In this document: positions 1-8,391 of the stretch, piece by piece
Layout: each line of letters opens with the position of its first letter
Numbering within the stretch: the stretch's first letter is position 1
Source: Salinimicrobium sp. TH3
GTDB taxonomy: Bacteria > Bacteroidota > Bacteroidia > Flavobacteriales > Flavobacteriaceae
Assembly: GCF_026676115.1 (NCBI RefSeq)
Contig: NZ_JAPONB010000005.1
Coordinates: 248,001-312,000, forward strand
Direction of reading: 5' to 3'
Length of the DNA stretch: 64,000 nucleotides
Made by a program: the position numbers and the translations under genes
The notes under the pieces: generated by a model
The model's input: the letters and a program-made list of their open reading frames with translations, nothing else
Told to the model about the DNA's origin: nothing
Database searches by the model: none

Positions 1-817
1 TATCCTTGTTGTGTTCGTATGGGGAGGGAAATATCTGGCCAACTTCCTTGAAGATCTTTTCAAAAGTATGGGACTCGATCGAACTGCAGAAAAGATCCAG
101 ATTCACAACATGATTGGAGCGGGACAGTCCTTATCAAAACTCGTAGCAAACCTTGTATATTTCTTCCTGGTTTTCTTCGGAATTATTACAGCTGTCGAGA
201 TTCTTGGACTTTCCAGACTCACAGAAATCCTCCATCAAATCCTGGAAATAACAGGCCAGATTTTATTTGGGCTGGTAATTCTTGCCATAGGTAACTATAT
301 CTCCCTTTTAATCTACAACACTATGACACGGTCCAGCAAAAACCATTTTATCGCGGGAGTGATAAGATGGGCTTCGCTGGCTTTATTCATTGCAATAGCT
401 TTACGCACAATGGGAATTGCCAATGAAATTGTAGAACTTGCCTTTGGATTAATTCTTGGTGCCATTGCAGTAGCAGTAGCTTTAAGTTATGGTCTTGGTG
501 GCCGCGAGGCAGCAGGAGAGCACTTTCGGGATATTATTCAGAAGTTTAGAACAGAAGCAGCTGATGCCAGAGATCCAAACAAAGGAAATCCTGATGTTCG
601 CAATACCGGAAAAAATTTCCCTCCTGAAGGAACCGGAGCCGGAAAAGCGAGTACTCCTTCCACACCTGGAGGTTCAGGAAATAAACCGACAGATCCTAAT
701 CCTCCAAGACCTGGGAACACAGGAGGACCGAATCCAAACAAAGATAATCCGTCGAGAGATTCAGATAAAAATGGTCCTGCGGGAGCAGGCCCGAATAAAC
801 CAATCAATCCCACCTAG
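1..817 (+). CDS. Mechanosensitive-channel-like membrane protein, 3' part
   Basis: The reading frame is open back to the window edge (codons for I-L-V precede the first possible GTG at 11), so the gene begins outside the window. Three hydrophobic helices are visible, around residues 40-65, 80-105 and 115-165 of the visible part. The pattern resembles the conserved TM-helix repeat proteins related to small-conductance mechanosensitive channels, without a clear MscS beta domain. From about residue 195 the protein turns into a hydrophilic tail rich in Pro, Gly, Asn and Asp, probably disordered. Function is inferred from membrane architecture only. A strong hairpin terminator follows 18 bases after the stop. 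Confidence 0.6.
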   Translation, partial: ILVVFVWGGKYLANFLEDLFKSMGLDRTAEKIQIHNMIGAGQSLSKLVANLVYFFLVFFGIITAVEILGLSRLTEILHQILEITGQILFGLVILAIGNYISLLIYNTMTRSSKNHFIAGVIRWASLALFIAIALRTMGIANEIVELAFGLILGAIAVAVALSYGLGGREAAGEHFRDIIQKFRTEAADARDPNKGNPDVRNTGKNFPPEGTGAGKASTPSTPGGSGNKPTDPNPPRPGNTGGPNPNKDNPSRDSDKNGPAGAGPNKPINPT

Positions 818-835
818 GATGGGTTGAAAATATAA

Positions 836-863
836 AGCCACGCAAATGCGTGGCTTTTTTTTT
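836..863 (+). terminator. Rho-independent terminator
   Basis: Stem AGCCACGCA / TGCGTGGCT with a two-base loop, followed by eight T on the + strand. It closes the membrane-protein gene and separates it from the convergent gene ending at 880. Confidence 0.85.
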
Positions 864-879
864 AACATTAGTTGAAGCT

Positions 880-1710
880 TTATAACAACTCAAGCTGTAC
901 AAGCACCGGAAAATGATCTGAAGGGTATTTCAAATCTTTTGAATCGCTTAGAACTCCATACTTCTTAACATCAATTTCTCCTGATGTGAAAATATAATCA
1001 ATGCGCCGGGTTACCGGTGAAGTAAAATCATAGCCGTTAAAAGTACCTTCGGGACCAAAAACAACTTCAGCTTCATATTTTGAGTCCTTATAATGGGTTG
1101 AGAGAAATTCTATTTCTTCAGTTTCGGGTTCAAGATTCAAATCTCCCATTAAGATCATTGGCTTTTCCTCCGGGTTGAGTTTATTTATCTTACTTTTAAT
1201 CAATTTCACACTTTCTGCCCTTGCCTGTACCCCGTTATGATCAAAATGTGTATTAAAAACCCAAAACTCCTTCCCGGTTTCCTTTTCTTTAAATAAACCA
1301 TAAGTACATACCCGTGGATAGTCGGCATCCCAACCTCTACCCGGGTTTTCGGGTGTTGAAGAAAGCCAGAATGTGCCGTGTTCTAAGAGTTCGAATTTGT
1401 TGGTTTTAAAAAAGATGGCGCTAAATTCCCCGTTTTGATCCCCATCGTCGCGACCTTTTCCAAAATATTCATAGCCTGAAAGTTCATCCTGCAGAAATTC
1501 CAGCTGACTGTGCAATGCTTCCTGAACTCCAAAGATATTCGGCTCGTAAAATTTTAGTTGTCCGGCGAGATGATCCTTCCTAAGAGACCAGCTGTTCCTG
1601 CCGTCATCCTCGTTAGCATATTTAATATTATAACTCATCACGGTGAGCTGAGCTTTAGCCGGGATCATTGTAAACATTAAAACCATAAAACCTATAATCT
1701 CTCTTTTCAT
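880..1710 (-). CDS. Secreted endonuclease/exonuclease/phosphatase family protein
   Basis: A 276-residue protein with an N-terminal signal peptide (hydrophobic stretch to about residue 20, ending AKA-Q), so probably periplasmic or secreted. The EEP fold is shown in order by N in the first strand (SYNIKY), the metal-binding Glu in GVQEA, the NTHFDHNG block with its His, GDLN, RRIDYIF and the final SDHFPV. All catalytic blocks are present. The family includes nucleases, sphingomyelinases and phosphatases, so the substrate cannot be set. Its start overlaps the stop of the upstream gene in an ATGA, so the two are probably co-translated. Confidence 0.85.
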   Translation of the reverse strand: MKREIIGFMVLMFTMIPAKAQLTVMSYNIKYANEDDGRNSWSLRKDHLAGQLKFYEPNIFGVQEALHSQLEFLQDELSGYEYFGKGRDDGDQNGEFSAIFFKTNKFELLEHGTFWLSSTPENPGRGWDADYPRVCTYGLFKEKETGKEFWVFNTHFDHNGVQARAESVKLIKSKINKLNPEEKPMILMGDLNLEPETEEIEFLSTHYKDSKYEAEVVFGPEGTFNGYDFTSPVTRRIDYIFTSGEIDVKKYGVLSDSKDLKYPSDHFPVLVQLELL

Positions 1711-2924
1711 ATTCCTATTTCCTTACCTTTTACATAATCCTTAAGGTATTCGAACCTGGAAGTAAGTCTGCCATTTTGGGTCATTCTTGCCCTCTCCAGA
1801 ATTCCATTTTTGTCGCCGTTAAAAAAAGCTGGAAGCACATTTTTCAAAAACATTTCCCCAAAACCTTCACTGGCATCTTTGGGCAATTCGCATGGGAGAT
1901 TATCGACAGCCATCACAAGGATGGAATTTTTCTCACGAAAATCCACCTCCCGTTCTTCCTGTGGATCGTAACCATAAAAAGGTTCGGCAATAGTGGACGG
2001 TCTTAAAGTACTCGCGATTGGTCCTGCAATATCACAGGAAATATCGGCTATATATTTAATGCTGAAATTTGTAGATTTCGCATCTTCCGCGGTAAAGAAA
2101 ACCGGGGCTCCTTCCCCATAAAAATGTCCCGCTATAAAAAAGTCGGCTGCATGGGTGAAGCGAAGAAAGTTAGACTCATATTTTTCGGGATGTTTGTAAA
2201 AATCCTGATTACTGCCTTTTTCTCCGTCCCTGCGTTTGTTGTAATCAAGGACGTCAATCTGGCAATAAACCGGGGTGTCAAAAGTGTCATTTAAAAAGGT
2301 GTTTACTCCCACTTTTTTCACCTTCAGGTGATCCAGAATTTCCCGGGCACCATGAGCGACTTTTCCATTTCCGGTGAGTAAAATTTTTAAAGGCGGTATC
2401 TCAATTTTGTCAAGTTCTGCCAACATGGCATTAAGGTCGGGCAGACTTTCGGCTTTAGGGAGCTCAAAAATGCCATTTTTGAGACCTATTCCGCGTAACC
2501 CGTTATATGCACCAACAAGTCCTGCATATCTTCCGAAGCCAATAAGTCGGCCGCCCTTTTTATTGACGATCACCTCATGATCATAAAGCTCAATATTATT
2601 TTTTAGTATCTCCCTCAATAGGTCCCGGTTATAAGGCTGCTTTTTAATAGTATGAGAGAAAAAGAAATATTTTTTGTTAGGAATAAGGTTGGGTATTGGC
2701 ACTTCTTTAACACCTAGCAGAACATCACAATTTGAAACATCTTCGAGGACCTCAAAACCGGCACGTCTATACTCCTCATCCGGAAAAACCCTGACATCGG
2801 AACTTTCCACTTTGAACTCGGCTTCAGGGAATTGCTTTACAGCTTCTAAAAGTTCATCTGGGGAAAATACTACACGACGATCTGGAGGAGTTTTTCGCTC
2901 TTTAATGAGGGCAAATTTTATCAT
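1707..2924 (-). CDS. Saccharopine dehydrogenase (LYS1)-like NAD(P)-dependent oxidoreductase
   Basis: The N-terminal half starts FALIKERKTPPDRR, typical of the alanine dehydrogenase / transhydrogenase / LYS1 superfamily. It also carries a block FFSHTIKKQPYN followed by GFGRYAGLVGA, which matches NAD-dependent lysine-forming saccharopine dehydrogenases. A Rossmann-like segment ILLTGNGKVAHGA lies near residue 195. The true substrate in Bacteroidetes is unproven. I chose the ATG at 2924 because the open frame upstream (to 2963) adds 13 residues that do not look like the family start. The last codon and stop overlap the following EEP gene by four bases. Confidence 0.75.
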   Translation of the reverse strand: MIKFALIKERKTPPDRRVVFSPDELLEAVKQFPEAEFKVESSDVRVFPDEEYRRAGFEVLEDVSNCDVLLGVKEVPIPNLIPNKKYFFFSHTIKKQPYNRDLLREILKNNIELYDHEVIVNKKGGRLIGFGRYAGLVGAYNGLRGIGLKNGIFELPKAESLPDLNAMLAELDKIEIPPLKILLTGNGKVAHGAREILDHLKVKKVGVNTFLNDTFDTPVYCQIDVLDYNKRRDGEKGSNQDFYKHPEKYESNFLRFTHAADFFIAGHFYGEGAPVFFTAEDAKSTNFSIKYIADISCDIAGPIASTLRPSTIAEPFYGYDPQEEREVDFREKNSILVMAVDNLPCELPKDASEGFGEMFLKNVLPAFFNGDKNGILERARMTQNGRLTSRFEYLKDYVKGKEIGI

Positions 2925-3110
2925 ATTCTTGTATAGCTTTAAAAATTGTTTGGAATTTCTCAAAGATAGGAATTATAAAGGGCGAAAAAAAGACTTAAAA
3001 CGGCTTCGCCTCCCCGGTTGGTCAGGCTGGCTGCAAGAAACAAGAGACAGGACTTGCCTTTTATTCAGTAATAATTCCTACTTTTGTTTCTCTCATGTTA
3101 AAGCGGTATA

Positions 3111-3145
3111 TCTATTGTTTGGCATGAAAAGTGCAATATTTATTG
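3111..3145 (+). promoter_or_regulatory. Candidate ssrA promoter
   Basis: TTTGG at 3118-3122 and TATTTATTG at 3137-3145 have about the spacing of the -33 and -7 elements used by Bacteroidetes sigma-A. They lie 15 bases before the tmRNA 5' end. The -7 match to TAnnTTTG is imperfect. Confidence 0.45.
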
Positions 3146-3159
3146 CAGAAGTTCTTTTT

Positions 3160-3556
3160 GGGGTCGACTTGGTTTTGACAGCGAGTCTAATTGAGTTGTA
3201 AGCACGTCGAGCGCTGGGAAATAGCTCGTAAATCTCATTTTTCACACTTTTTAAACGGCGAGAATAACTACGCCTTGGCAGCATAATCCGAATCATAGTA
3301 GGATTGCTCTAGTCCCTACAAGGTAGGGAGCCAAGATGTCTCGTGGAGGCCTTGATTTACGGCATTCACATAAGAGGCACCGATAAAGTAAATATAGAAA
3401 CTGCAGGACCTTGATGTAGTTTCGAAATCTAATTGAGGATAAGTGTAAAGTTGGTGGTTTTCGGCCGGCTTTGCATCGAAAACTAAACGAAGACTAAACG
3501 TGTAGAAAGCTTCTGAATTGCTTGTTTGGACGAGGGTTCGAACCCCTCCGACTCCA
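3160..3556 (+). ncRNA. ssrA: tmRNA (transfer-messenger RNA)
   Basis: Rescues stalled ribosomes by trans-translation and tags the peptide for proteolysis. The 5' end GGGGTCG pairs with CGACTCC at 3549-3555 to form the acceptor stem, A3556 is the discriminator and CCA is not encoded. The T arm with GGGTTCGAACCCC is at 3534-3546. The tag frame is 3257-3283 (GENNYALAA) with stop TAA at 3284, a typical Bacteroidetes tag ending in the ALAA degron. The 3' end is the integration site of the element that follows, and the RNA sequence remains complete across the junction. Short open frames crossing this region are not genes. Confidence 0.97.
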
Positions 3557-3557
3557 C
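3544..3557. repeat. attL core (ssrA 3' end)
   Basis: CCCTCCGACTCCAC occurs here and identically at 15317-15330, defining the ends of the first integrated element. It covers the 3' strand of the T stem and acceptor stem of tmRNA, a usual target for tyrosine integrases. Confidence 0.85.
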
Positions 3558-3580
3558 TTTTTGAGTACCAAACTCAATCA

Positions 3581-3616
3581 AAAACCCCGAAATCCCAGGA
3601 TTTACGGGGTTTTTCA
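3581..3616 (+). terminator. Terminator downstream of tmRNA, supplied by the element
   Basis: CCCCG at 3585-3589 with AAATC after it pairs with GATTTACGGGG at 3599-3609, followed by a T-rich run. It lies past the att core, so the element brings the terminator that now serves ssrA. A diverged copy lies at 15525-15557. A small hairpin (TTGAGT/ACTCAA) precedes both. Confidence 0.75.
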
Positions 3617-3656
3617 TTTTTAATAATATCATAAAATAGCATATAATTCCATCTGA

Positions 3657-3706
3657 AGCGAGACCAATACGGTGACCTATTCTGCAACCAAAAAATAGGT
3701 CTCGCT
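3657..3706. repeat. Element-end hairpin with CGGTGACC
   Basis: AGCGAGACC (3657-3665) and GGTCTCGCT (3698-3706) are inverted nine-base arms around CGGTGACC. A related structure lies 43 bases inside attR at 15236-15274. They are good candidates for integrase or excision-factor arm sites. Confidence 0.55.
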
Positions 3707-3816
3707 AAGCTGCAAAAAGCCTGTTTTACAATACTTTACACAAAGTTAAAGTTCTCATTCGCATTATCTTTTTAGGTACTTTCAGTGTTCAATCGAGACC
3801 TAAAATTTATTAAGCT

Positions 3817-5064
3817 ATGAAAACTAATTTCCACACACACTTTCACATTGTAAAGAAAAAGCAAGATAAACGTGGCTTAGCACCAATTTATTTAAGGCTT
3901 ACCGTCAATAGAAAAAGAAAAGAATACAGTATTACCCGTAGAATTCAACCCGAATATTGGAACGTAAAGTTGGAAAAAGTAGTGGGTAATAATCCAACTG
4001 AAAAAGAAATCAACACCCATATTAATAATATCCGTCACAAGCTCTATAAGATACATCAAGTATTATCTGATAATGATGAACCTATTACTGCCTTGAGAAT
4101 GATCAAGGAATTAAAAGGGGAAACGAAACACAAGCCCAGGATGACCCTGAAGGTTTTTAAGGAGCATAATGAGCAAATGGACCGGCTTTCAGAAAAAAGT
4201 ATTTCTAAGAGCACTGCAAAGAGATACTGGACCTGTTTTAATCATGTGGAGCAATTCATTCATGAAGAATATAAAGCTGATGATTATCGAATGAAAGACA
4301 TTGATCATCAATTTATTTCCAAATTTGAATACTTTCTCAAGACCAAGAGGGAGTGCAATCACAATTCGGCATTGAAGTACGTCAACAACTTTAAAAAGAT
4401 CATTCGTATTGCATTGGCCAATCAATGGATGGACCGGGATCCATTTTATAATTATAAGGTTCAGTTCGAAACGGTGGAAAGGGAATTTTTGAATGAAGAA
4501 GAAGTGCAAAAACTGGTGGAAAAAGACCTTCACCTCGATCGCCTAAAACTGGTGCGGGACATGTTCGTATTTAGTTGTTACACCGGACTAGCATATTCTG
4601 ATGTAAAAAAGCTAAGCAGCGCTGATATCACAAAAGGTATAGACGGCGGGAAATGGATCCGCATCAAAAGAACAAAAACAAAATCTCTTAGCAGTATCCC
4701 CTTATTACCTGTTGCTGAAGAAATCATTGAAAGGTATCAAGACCACCCGGAAGTGAGGAAAGGAAACTGCATTCTTCCCGTTCTCAGCAACCAGAAATCA
4801 AACGCCTTCTTGAAGGAAATTGCGATGATGTGTGGTATTAGCAAACCTCTCACCACTCACCTGGCCCGTCATACCTTCGCCACCACCATTACCCTTACAA
4901 ACGGAGTACCCATTGAATCTGTGAGCAAAATGCTTGGCCACAAGGATTTACGAACCACGCAGCATTACGCGAAAATTGTTGATCGAAAAATTAGCGATGA
5001 CATGACAGACTTGAAGCAAAAATTAGAAAGGAAAAAAGAATTAAATCGAAAGCAGAAAGAATGA
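3817..5064 (+). CDS. Tyrosine-type site-specific integrase
   Basis: A 415-residue recombinase with an N-terminal arm-binding domain (about 1-100), a SAM-like core-binding domain (about 105-215) and a catalytic domain to about 400. The C-terminal catalytic set is clear: HLARHT (His-x-x-Arg), LGHKDLRTTQHY with the second His and nucleophile Tyr. The first catalytic Arg is replaced: the motif reads YTGLAYSDV instead of TGLR. Loss of this Arg is also known in the CTnDOT integrase group of Bacteroidetes. The gene starts 260 bases inside attL and reads inward, as expected for the element's own integrase. Fragments of close relatives survive at 15771-15857 and 45187-45337. Confidence 0.95.
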   Translation: MKTNFHTHFHIVKKKQDKRGLAPIYLRLTVNRKRKEYSITRRIQPEYWNVKLEKVVGNNPTEKEINTHINNIRHKLYKIHQVLSDNDEPITALRMIKELKGETKHKPRMTLKVFKEHNEQMDRLSEKSISKSTAKRYWTCFNHVEQFIHEEYKADDYRMKDIDHQFISKFEYFLKTKRECNHNSALKYVNNFKKIIRIALANQWMDRDPFYNYKVQFETVEREFLNEEEVQKLVEKDLHLDRLKLVRDMFVFSCYTGLAYSDVKKLSSADITKGIDGGKWIRIKRTKTKSLSSIPLLPVAEEIIERYQDHPEVRKGNCILPVLSNQKSNAFLKEIAMMCGISKPLTTHLARHTFATTITLTNGVPIESVSKMLGHKDLRTTQHYAKIVDRKISDDMTDLKQKLERKKELNRKQKE

Positions 5065-5210
5065 CTAAGGCTTGAAAAAAATGGTTTTCAGACTTAACGG
5101 TTTTTAAGCAAATTCAGAAAGGATGGTAACAGTTGTAATCCACATTCCCAAAGCACATTCCCTTCCACTGCGTTCCAGGAAAAGAGCTTTGGGCGAGATC
5201 TTGGACACAT

Positions 5211-5270
5211 GACTAACGGATTAATGAGGAGGTTCTTAAAAAATAGAATTTTGTATCCAATCCGTTAGTC
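5211..5270. repeat. Perfect 12-bp inverted repeat
   Basis: GACTAACGGATT and AATCCGTTAGTC enclose 36 bases. There is no T run after it and no adjacent gene end, so a protein-binding or recombination role is more likely than termination. Confidence 0.6.
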
Positions 5271-5349
5271 AAGAGTCCGCCAAATCCTGCAAGTAATTAA
5301 TTTAAGTTAATGATAGATGCCTCTTCACTTATTCTTTCACCTTCTCCCA

Positions 5350-5497
5350 TCGCCGTTACCATTTATACTAATGCAAAACAACGGAATTTAGAAGTTAGCC
5401 GGCCTGAATGAAATTCCAACTCTTTCCACTAAAGTATCAATACGGCCTATCCTAATTCTAAATTCCCTAAAGGGGCAATGGAAAATGGTAACGGCGA
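5350..5497. repeat. 15-bp inverted repeat with long spacer
   Basis: TCGCCGTTACCATTT at 5350-5364 is the exact reverse complement of 5483-5497. The spacer is 118 bases. GCCGTTGC variants of this motif appear at 45380-45460 beside an integrase remnant, suggesting a conserved element part. Confidence 0.5.
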
Positions 5498-5837
5498 CGG
5501 CTCTACGGGAAGTAAATTAAAAGAAAAAGGAGAACTTGTTCAGATGCAGAAATTCGTTTTTGGGAAAATGGAAAACGCTCGAGATACAAAAAGTAAATCA
5601 TGAAAAAGCTGAAATTGAAGAATTGGGTTTAATGGCAATTTTTGCTCTTCCTGCTTTTTTCTTCCTAAAATCTCAAAAAATAAAAATTCGACACTTTTTT
5701 CCAGAAGCTTTATCTGCCCTCATCTGGCTCATTTTTAAATGGGATCATTTTTGGATAATACCATTTTAAATGATTCGTATCCAAATCTTATTTATTGTAA
5801 AAACCGTTCAAAAACAAGAGGTTGTAATTATATTTAA

Positions 5838-7088
5838 GTGAATGAATGTCACTACAGAAAGAGTCCAACAATTGAGATGGTGGAGAAAAGAAAATCATAC
5901 ATTCGGGTCGGAACCCAGTACTACAAAATTGTAAATGCTCCAAGTATTTCCGGCGTGGAAAATGAAGCCCTGGTGCCATGGAATATTGAAACGATCCGGC
6001 AGGACCATGGAAAGACTTTTCTTGCAGTCATTCCGAAATATGATGGTTTCACCTGTATCCCGGATCATCTGGATTTTAAATCCTCCTTTCACGATTTTTA
6101 CAATACTTATGCGCCGCTAAGCCACATTATAAAAGATGGAGATTGTGAGGTATCTTTCAAATTTGTCAGGCACATCTTTGGAACTCATTATGAGCTTGGC
6201 CTGGATTACCTGCAGCTATTATTTACAAGACCCACTCAAATCCTGCCTATTCTCTGCCTGGTGTCCCGGGAACGTTCAACAGGTAAGAGTACTTTTCTAA
6301 AATGGCTTAAGCTCATCTTTGAGAACAATCTCACTTATCTTACTAACGACAGTTTCACTAGCCAGTTCAACTCAGATTGGGCAAACAAACTCTTGATCTG
6401 TATAGATGAAGTACTATTCAACAAAGAGGAACTTACAGAAAGAATCAAATACCTCAGTACCACCAACATCAATAAACTTGAGGCCAAGGGGAAAGACAAG
6501 CGGGAAGTGGAATTCTTCGGCAAGTTTATTCTCTGTAGTAACAATGAAGAGAACTTTATTAAAATTGACCACCACGAAACTCGCTTCTGGGTTCTACAGG
6601 TACCGTTGATAAGAAAAGAGCAAACAGGATTTTTGGAAGCCCTGGCCAAAGAAATACCGGCTTTTCTGTTCTACTTGAAAAATAGGAAGCTCTATTCCAA
6701 ACACCAGACAAGGATGTGGTTCACAGCTGATGAAATAGAAACTCCTGCCTTGAAAAGACTGGTACAGAATAACCGGAACCGGGTAGAAAGGGAATTGGCC
6801 GGTATTCTTCTTATGATCATGGAAGACCATGATCTGGAAACACTTGATCTTTGCCCTATGGATGCCTATAACGCCATATGTAAATCAAGACTCCGCTTCG
6901 ATCTTACCCAAATTCGAAATATTCTGAAGAAGGAGTGGGAACTAGAGAACCAGGGCAACTCAAATCGCTATCAGAAGTTCCTGCTCTGGGGAGATGGCAC
7001 TACTACCTTCAGAGAAGCTAAAGGACGCTATTTCACTATAAATAAAAATTTCCTGTTGGAAAATTTTGAGGATCTCAAAAATCCCTGA
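5838..7088 (+). CDS. Primase-helicase family protein (D5-like SF3 ATPase)
   Basis: A 416-residue replication helicase of the mobile element. Walker A is SRERSTGKST near residue 145, Walker B LLICIDEV near 190, and a sensor-like strand FILCSNNEENF near 230. These mark a superfamily 3 / D5-type ATPase of the kind found in Bacteroidetes plasmids and mobilizable transposons. It lacks an N-terminal primase domain; the toprim protein downstream may supply this. The start could instead be the ATG at 5877 (MVEKRKSYIRVG), which fits the usual start of relatives better. The GATGACA repeat array follows its stop directly. Confidence 0.88.
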   Translation: MNECHYRKSPTIEMVEKRKSYIRVGTQYYKIVNAPSISGVENEALVPWNIETIRQDHGKTFLAVIPKYDGFTCIPDHLDFKSSFHDFYNTYAPLSHIIKDGDCEVSFKFVRHIFGTHYELGLDYLQLLFTRPTQILPILCLVSRERSTGKSTFLKWLKLIFENNLTYLTNDSFTSQFNSDWANKLLICIDEVLFNKEELTERIKYLSTTNINKLEAKGKDKREVEFFGKFILCSNNEENFIKIDHHETRFWVLQVPLIRKEQTGFLEALAKEIPAFLFYLKNRKLYSKHQTRMWFTADEIETPALKRLVQNNRNRVERELAGILLMIMEDHDLETLDLCPMDAYNAICKSRLRFDLTQIRNILKKEWELENQGNSNRYQKFLLWGDGTTTFREAKGRYFTINKNFLLENFEDLKNP

Positions 7089-7118
7089 ACTCCTTCTTCT
7101 GGGGAAAAATGATGAAAT

Positions 7119-7335
7119 GATGACAAAACGATGACAGGGAAACTCCGGTGTTTACGGGAGGTTTCAGCTGCTGTCATCGTTTCATCAAAATGAAGATTGC
7201 TTTTGAAAGATAAACTTTTGAAACTATCTATTTTTTTGATGAATTGATGACAAAGTAAGATAAGACCAGTAATAGCAAGGGTTCCGGCTGTCATCATTTT
7301 GTCATCAAACTGTCATCAAAAATAAAATGATGACA
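7119..7335. repeat. Array of eight GATGACA/TGTCATC repeats, candidate origin
   Basis: GATGACA occurs in direct orientation at 7119, 7130, 7246 and 7329, and its complement TGTCATC at 7172, 7289, 7300 and 7311. Eight copies in 217 bases sit between the helicase and the toprim primase genes. Such clustering next to replication genes is typical of iterons or an initiator-binding region. The stretch 7089-7390 has no gene. Confidence 0.65.
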
Positions 7336-7390
7336 AAAAAAGACTCAACAGGGCTCTTTCTATAAAGAACTACAATCTGACGTAAATAAT

Positions 7391-8293
7391 ATGCTGATGA
7401 AAACAAAAAAAATGAACTGTGAGGAAGCACGAAGCATAAGCATCTTTGAAACTCTCACAAAAATGGGACACCTTCCCATCCGAAAAACAGAAAAAGAAGC
7501 CTGGTTCCTGAGTCCCCTGCGATCAGAAACAGAAGCCTCATTTAAAATTTCCTTTAGACTAAACAGGTGGTTCGACTTCGGCATAGGAAAAGGAGGAAAT
7601 GTGATCGACCTGGTATGCCTCCTCTTGAATTGTTCCGTAGCAGAAGCACTCGCTTATTTGGCAGATGGGATACCTGTTTCTAATTCTTCTCTGAATAGCC
7701 AAATCAGAAGTAGTGGAATCGAACCTGCAAATAAAGTTTTGAAGATCTTACCCATAGAACATAAAATGCTCAAGAAATATCTTCACACTCGCAATATCCC
7801 TATCGAAGTAGCAAAAACCTACTGCAAGGAAATCAGGTATATTTCGGATGGTAAAAGATTCTTTGCCCTGGGCCTGCAGAACCATTTAGGAGGCTGGGAA
7901 CTGCGGAATCTTTACTTCAAAACCTCCACACCTCCTAAAAGTTATTCATATCTGAATCGGCGGAATGACCATATCATTGTACTGGAAGGAATGTTTGATC
8001 TTCTGTCTTTAGCAATTATCAATCCCGAAGAAGTTGAAAATGCAGACCTATTGATTCTGAATTCTCTGTCTTTTTTACCTGAGGTCCATGAAATTCTAAG
8101 CCAATACTCCACGGTGACTTTATACCTGGACCGTGACTCCTCGGGAATTAAAGCAACAGAAAATATTCTAAGAATCATACCTAATTGTAAGGATGGGAGT
8201 TCGTTATGCGCAGGCCATAAAGACTTGAATGAAAAACTTGTTAATGGCACCCATGACAGGAAGTATAAACCATTAAAAACCAAATCAGGCTAA
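7391..8293 (+). CDS. Toprim-domain DNA primase-like protein
   Basis: A 300-residue protein. The N-terminus (ISIFETLTKMGH to GKGGNVIDLV, about 15-80) resembles the CHC2 domain of DnaG-type primases, but the zinc Cys/His ligands are missing. The toprim core is shown by VLEGMFDLLSL with the catalytic Glu near residue 200 and YLDRDSSG with the Asp pair near 250. It probably makes primers for element replication with the upstream helicase. ATGs at 7397 and 7412 are alternative starts; the latter (MNCEEAR) matches relatives. Confidence 0.85.
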   Translation: MLMKTKKMNCEEARSISIFETLTKMGHLPIRKTEKEAWFLSPLRSETEASFKISFRLNRWFDFGIGKGGNVIDLVCLLLNCSVAEALAYLADGIPVSNSSLNSQIRSSGIEPANKVLKILPIEHKMLKKYLHTRNIPIEVAKTYCKEIRYISDGKRFFALGLQNHLGGWELRNLYFKTSTPPKSYSYLNRRNDHIIVLEGMFDLLSLAIINPEEVENADLLILNSLSFLPEVHEILSQYSTVTLYLDRDSSGIKATENILRIIPNCKDGSSLCAGHKDLNEKLVNGTHDRKYKPLKTKSG

Positions 8294-8318
8294 TGACTTA
8301 TTTCTACTTTTTTGAGTA

Positions 8319-8359
8319 GCAAAGCAAGATGTGTCATTGTCATGACAATCTTGCTTTGC
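8319..8359. promoter_or_regulatory. oriT-like hairpin upstream of the mobilization genes
   Basis: GCAAAGCAAGAT (8319-8330) and ATCTTGCTTTGC (8348-8359) are perfect 12-bp inverted arms around a 17-base loop that itself contains TGTCATGACA. There is no T run. It lies 33 bases before the MobC-like start and directly upstream of the relaxase operon, where an origin of transfer is expected. An operator for the RHH protein is the alternative. Confidence 0.55.
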
Positions 8360-8391
8360 GCCCGGAGGTTGCAAAGACTGAAAACGAAAAA

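Larger units (their letters stand above)
5065..5837. other. Gene-poor stretch with two inverted repeats
   Basis: No convincing gene is seen. An open frame at 5536-5769 (77 codons, a low-complexity hydrophobic end) has no recognisable family. Flavobacterial elements often carry a small HTH excision factor here, but none is visible. The region holds a perfect 12-bp inverted repeat (5211-5222 with 5259-5270) and a 15-bp one (5350-5364 with 5483-5497). Confidence 0.6.

Noticed and set aside
538-827. Open frames on both strands over the Pro/Gly-rich tail of the membrane protein
   Set aside because: They are shadows of a low-complexity GC-richer tail and have no own start signals or family.
3093-3296. 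Open frame of 67 codons crossing the 5' half of tmRNA
   Set aside because: It overlaps a well-defined structural RNA and its sequence follows RNA conservation.
5536-5769. 77-codon frame before the helicase gene
   Set aside because: Odd composition with a hydrophobic end, no family, no coupling to neighbours. Left as part of the gene-free region.
7119-7335. CRISPR array
   Set aside because: Repeats are only seven bases, occur in both orientations and have irregular spacing; no cas genes are present.
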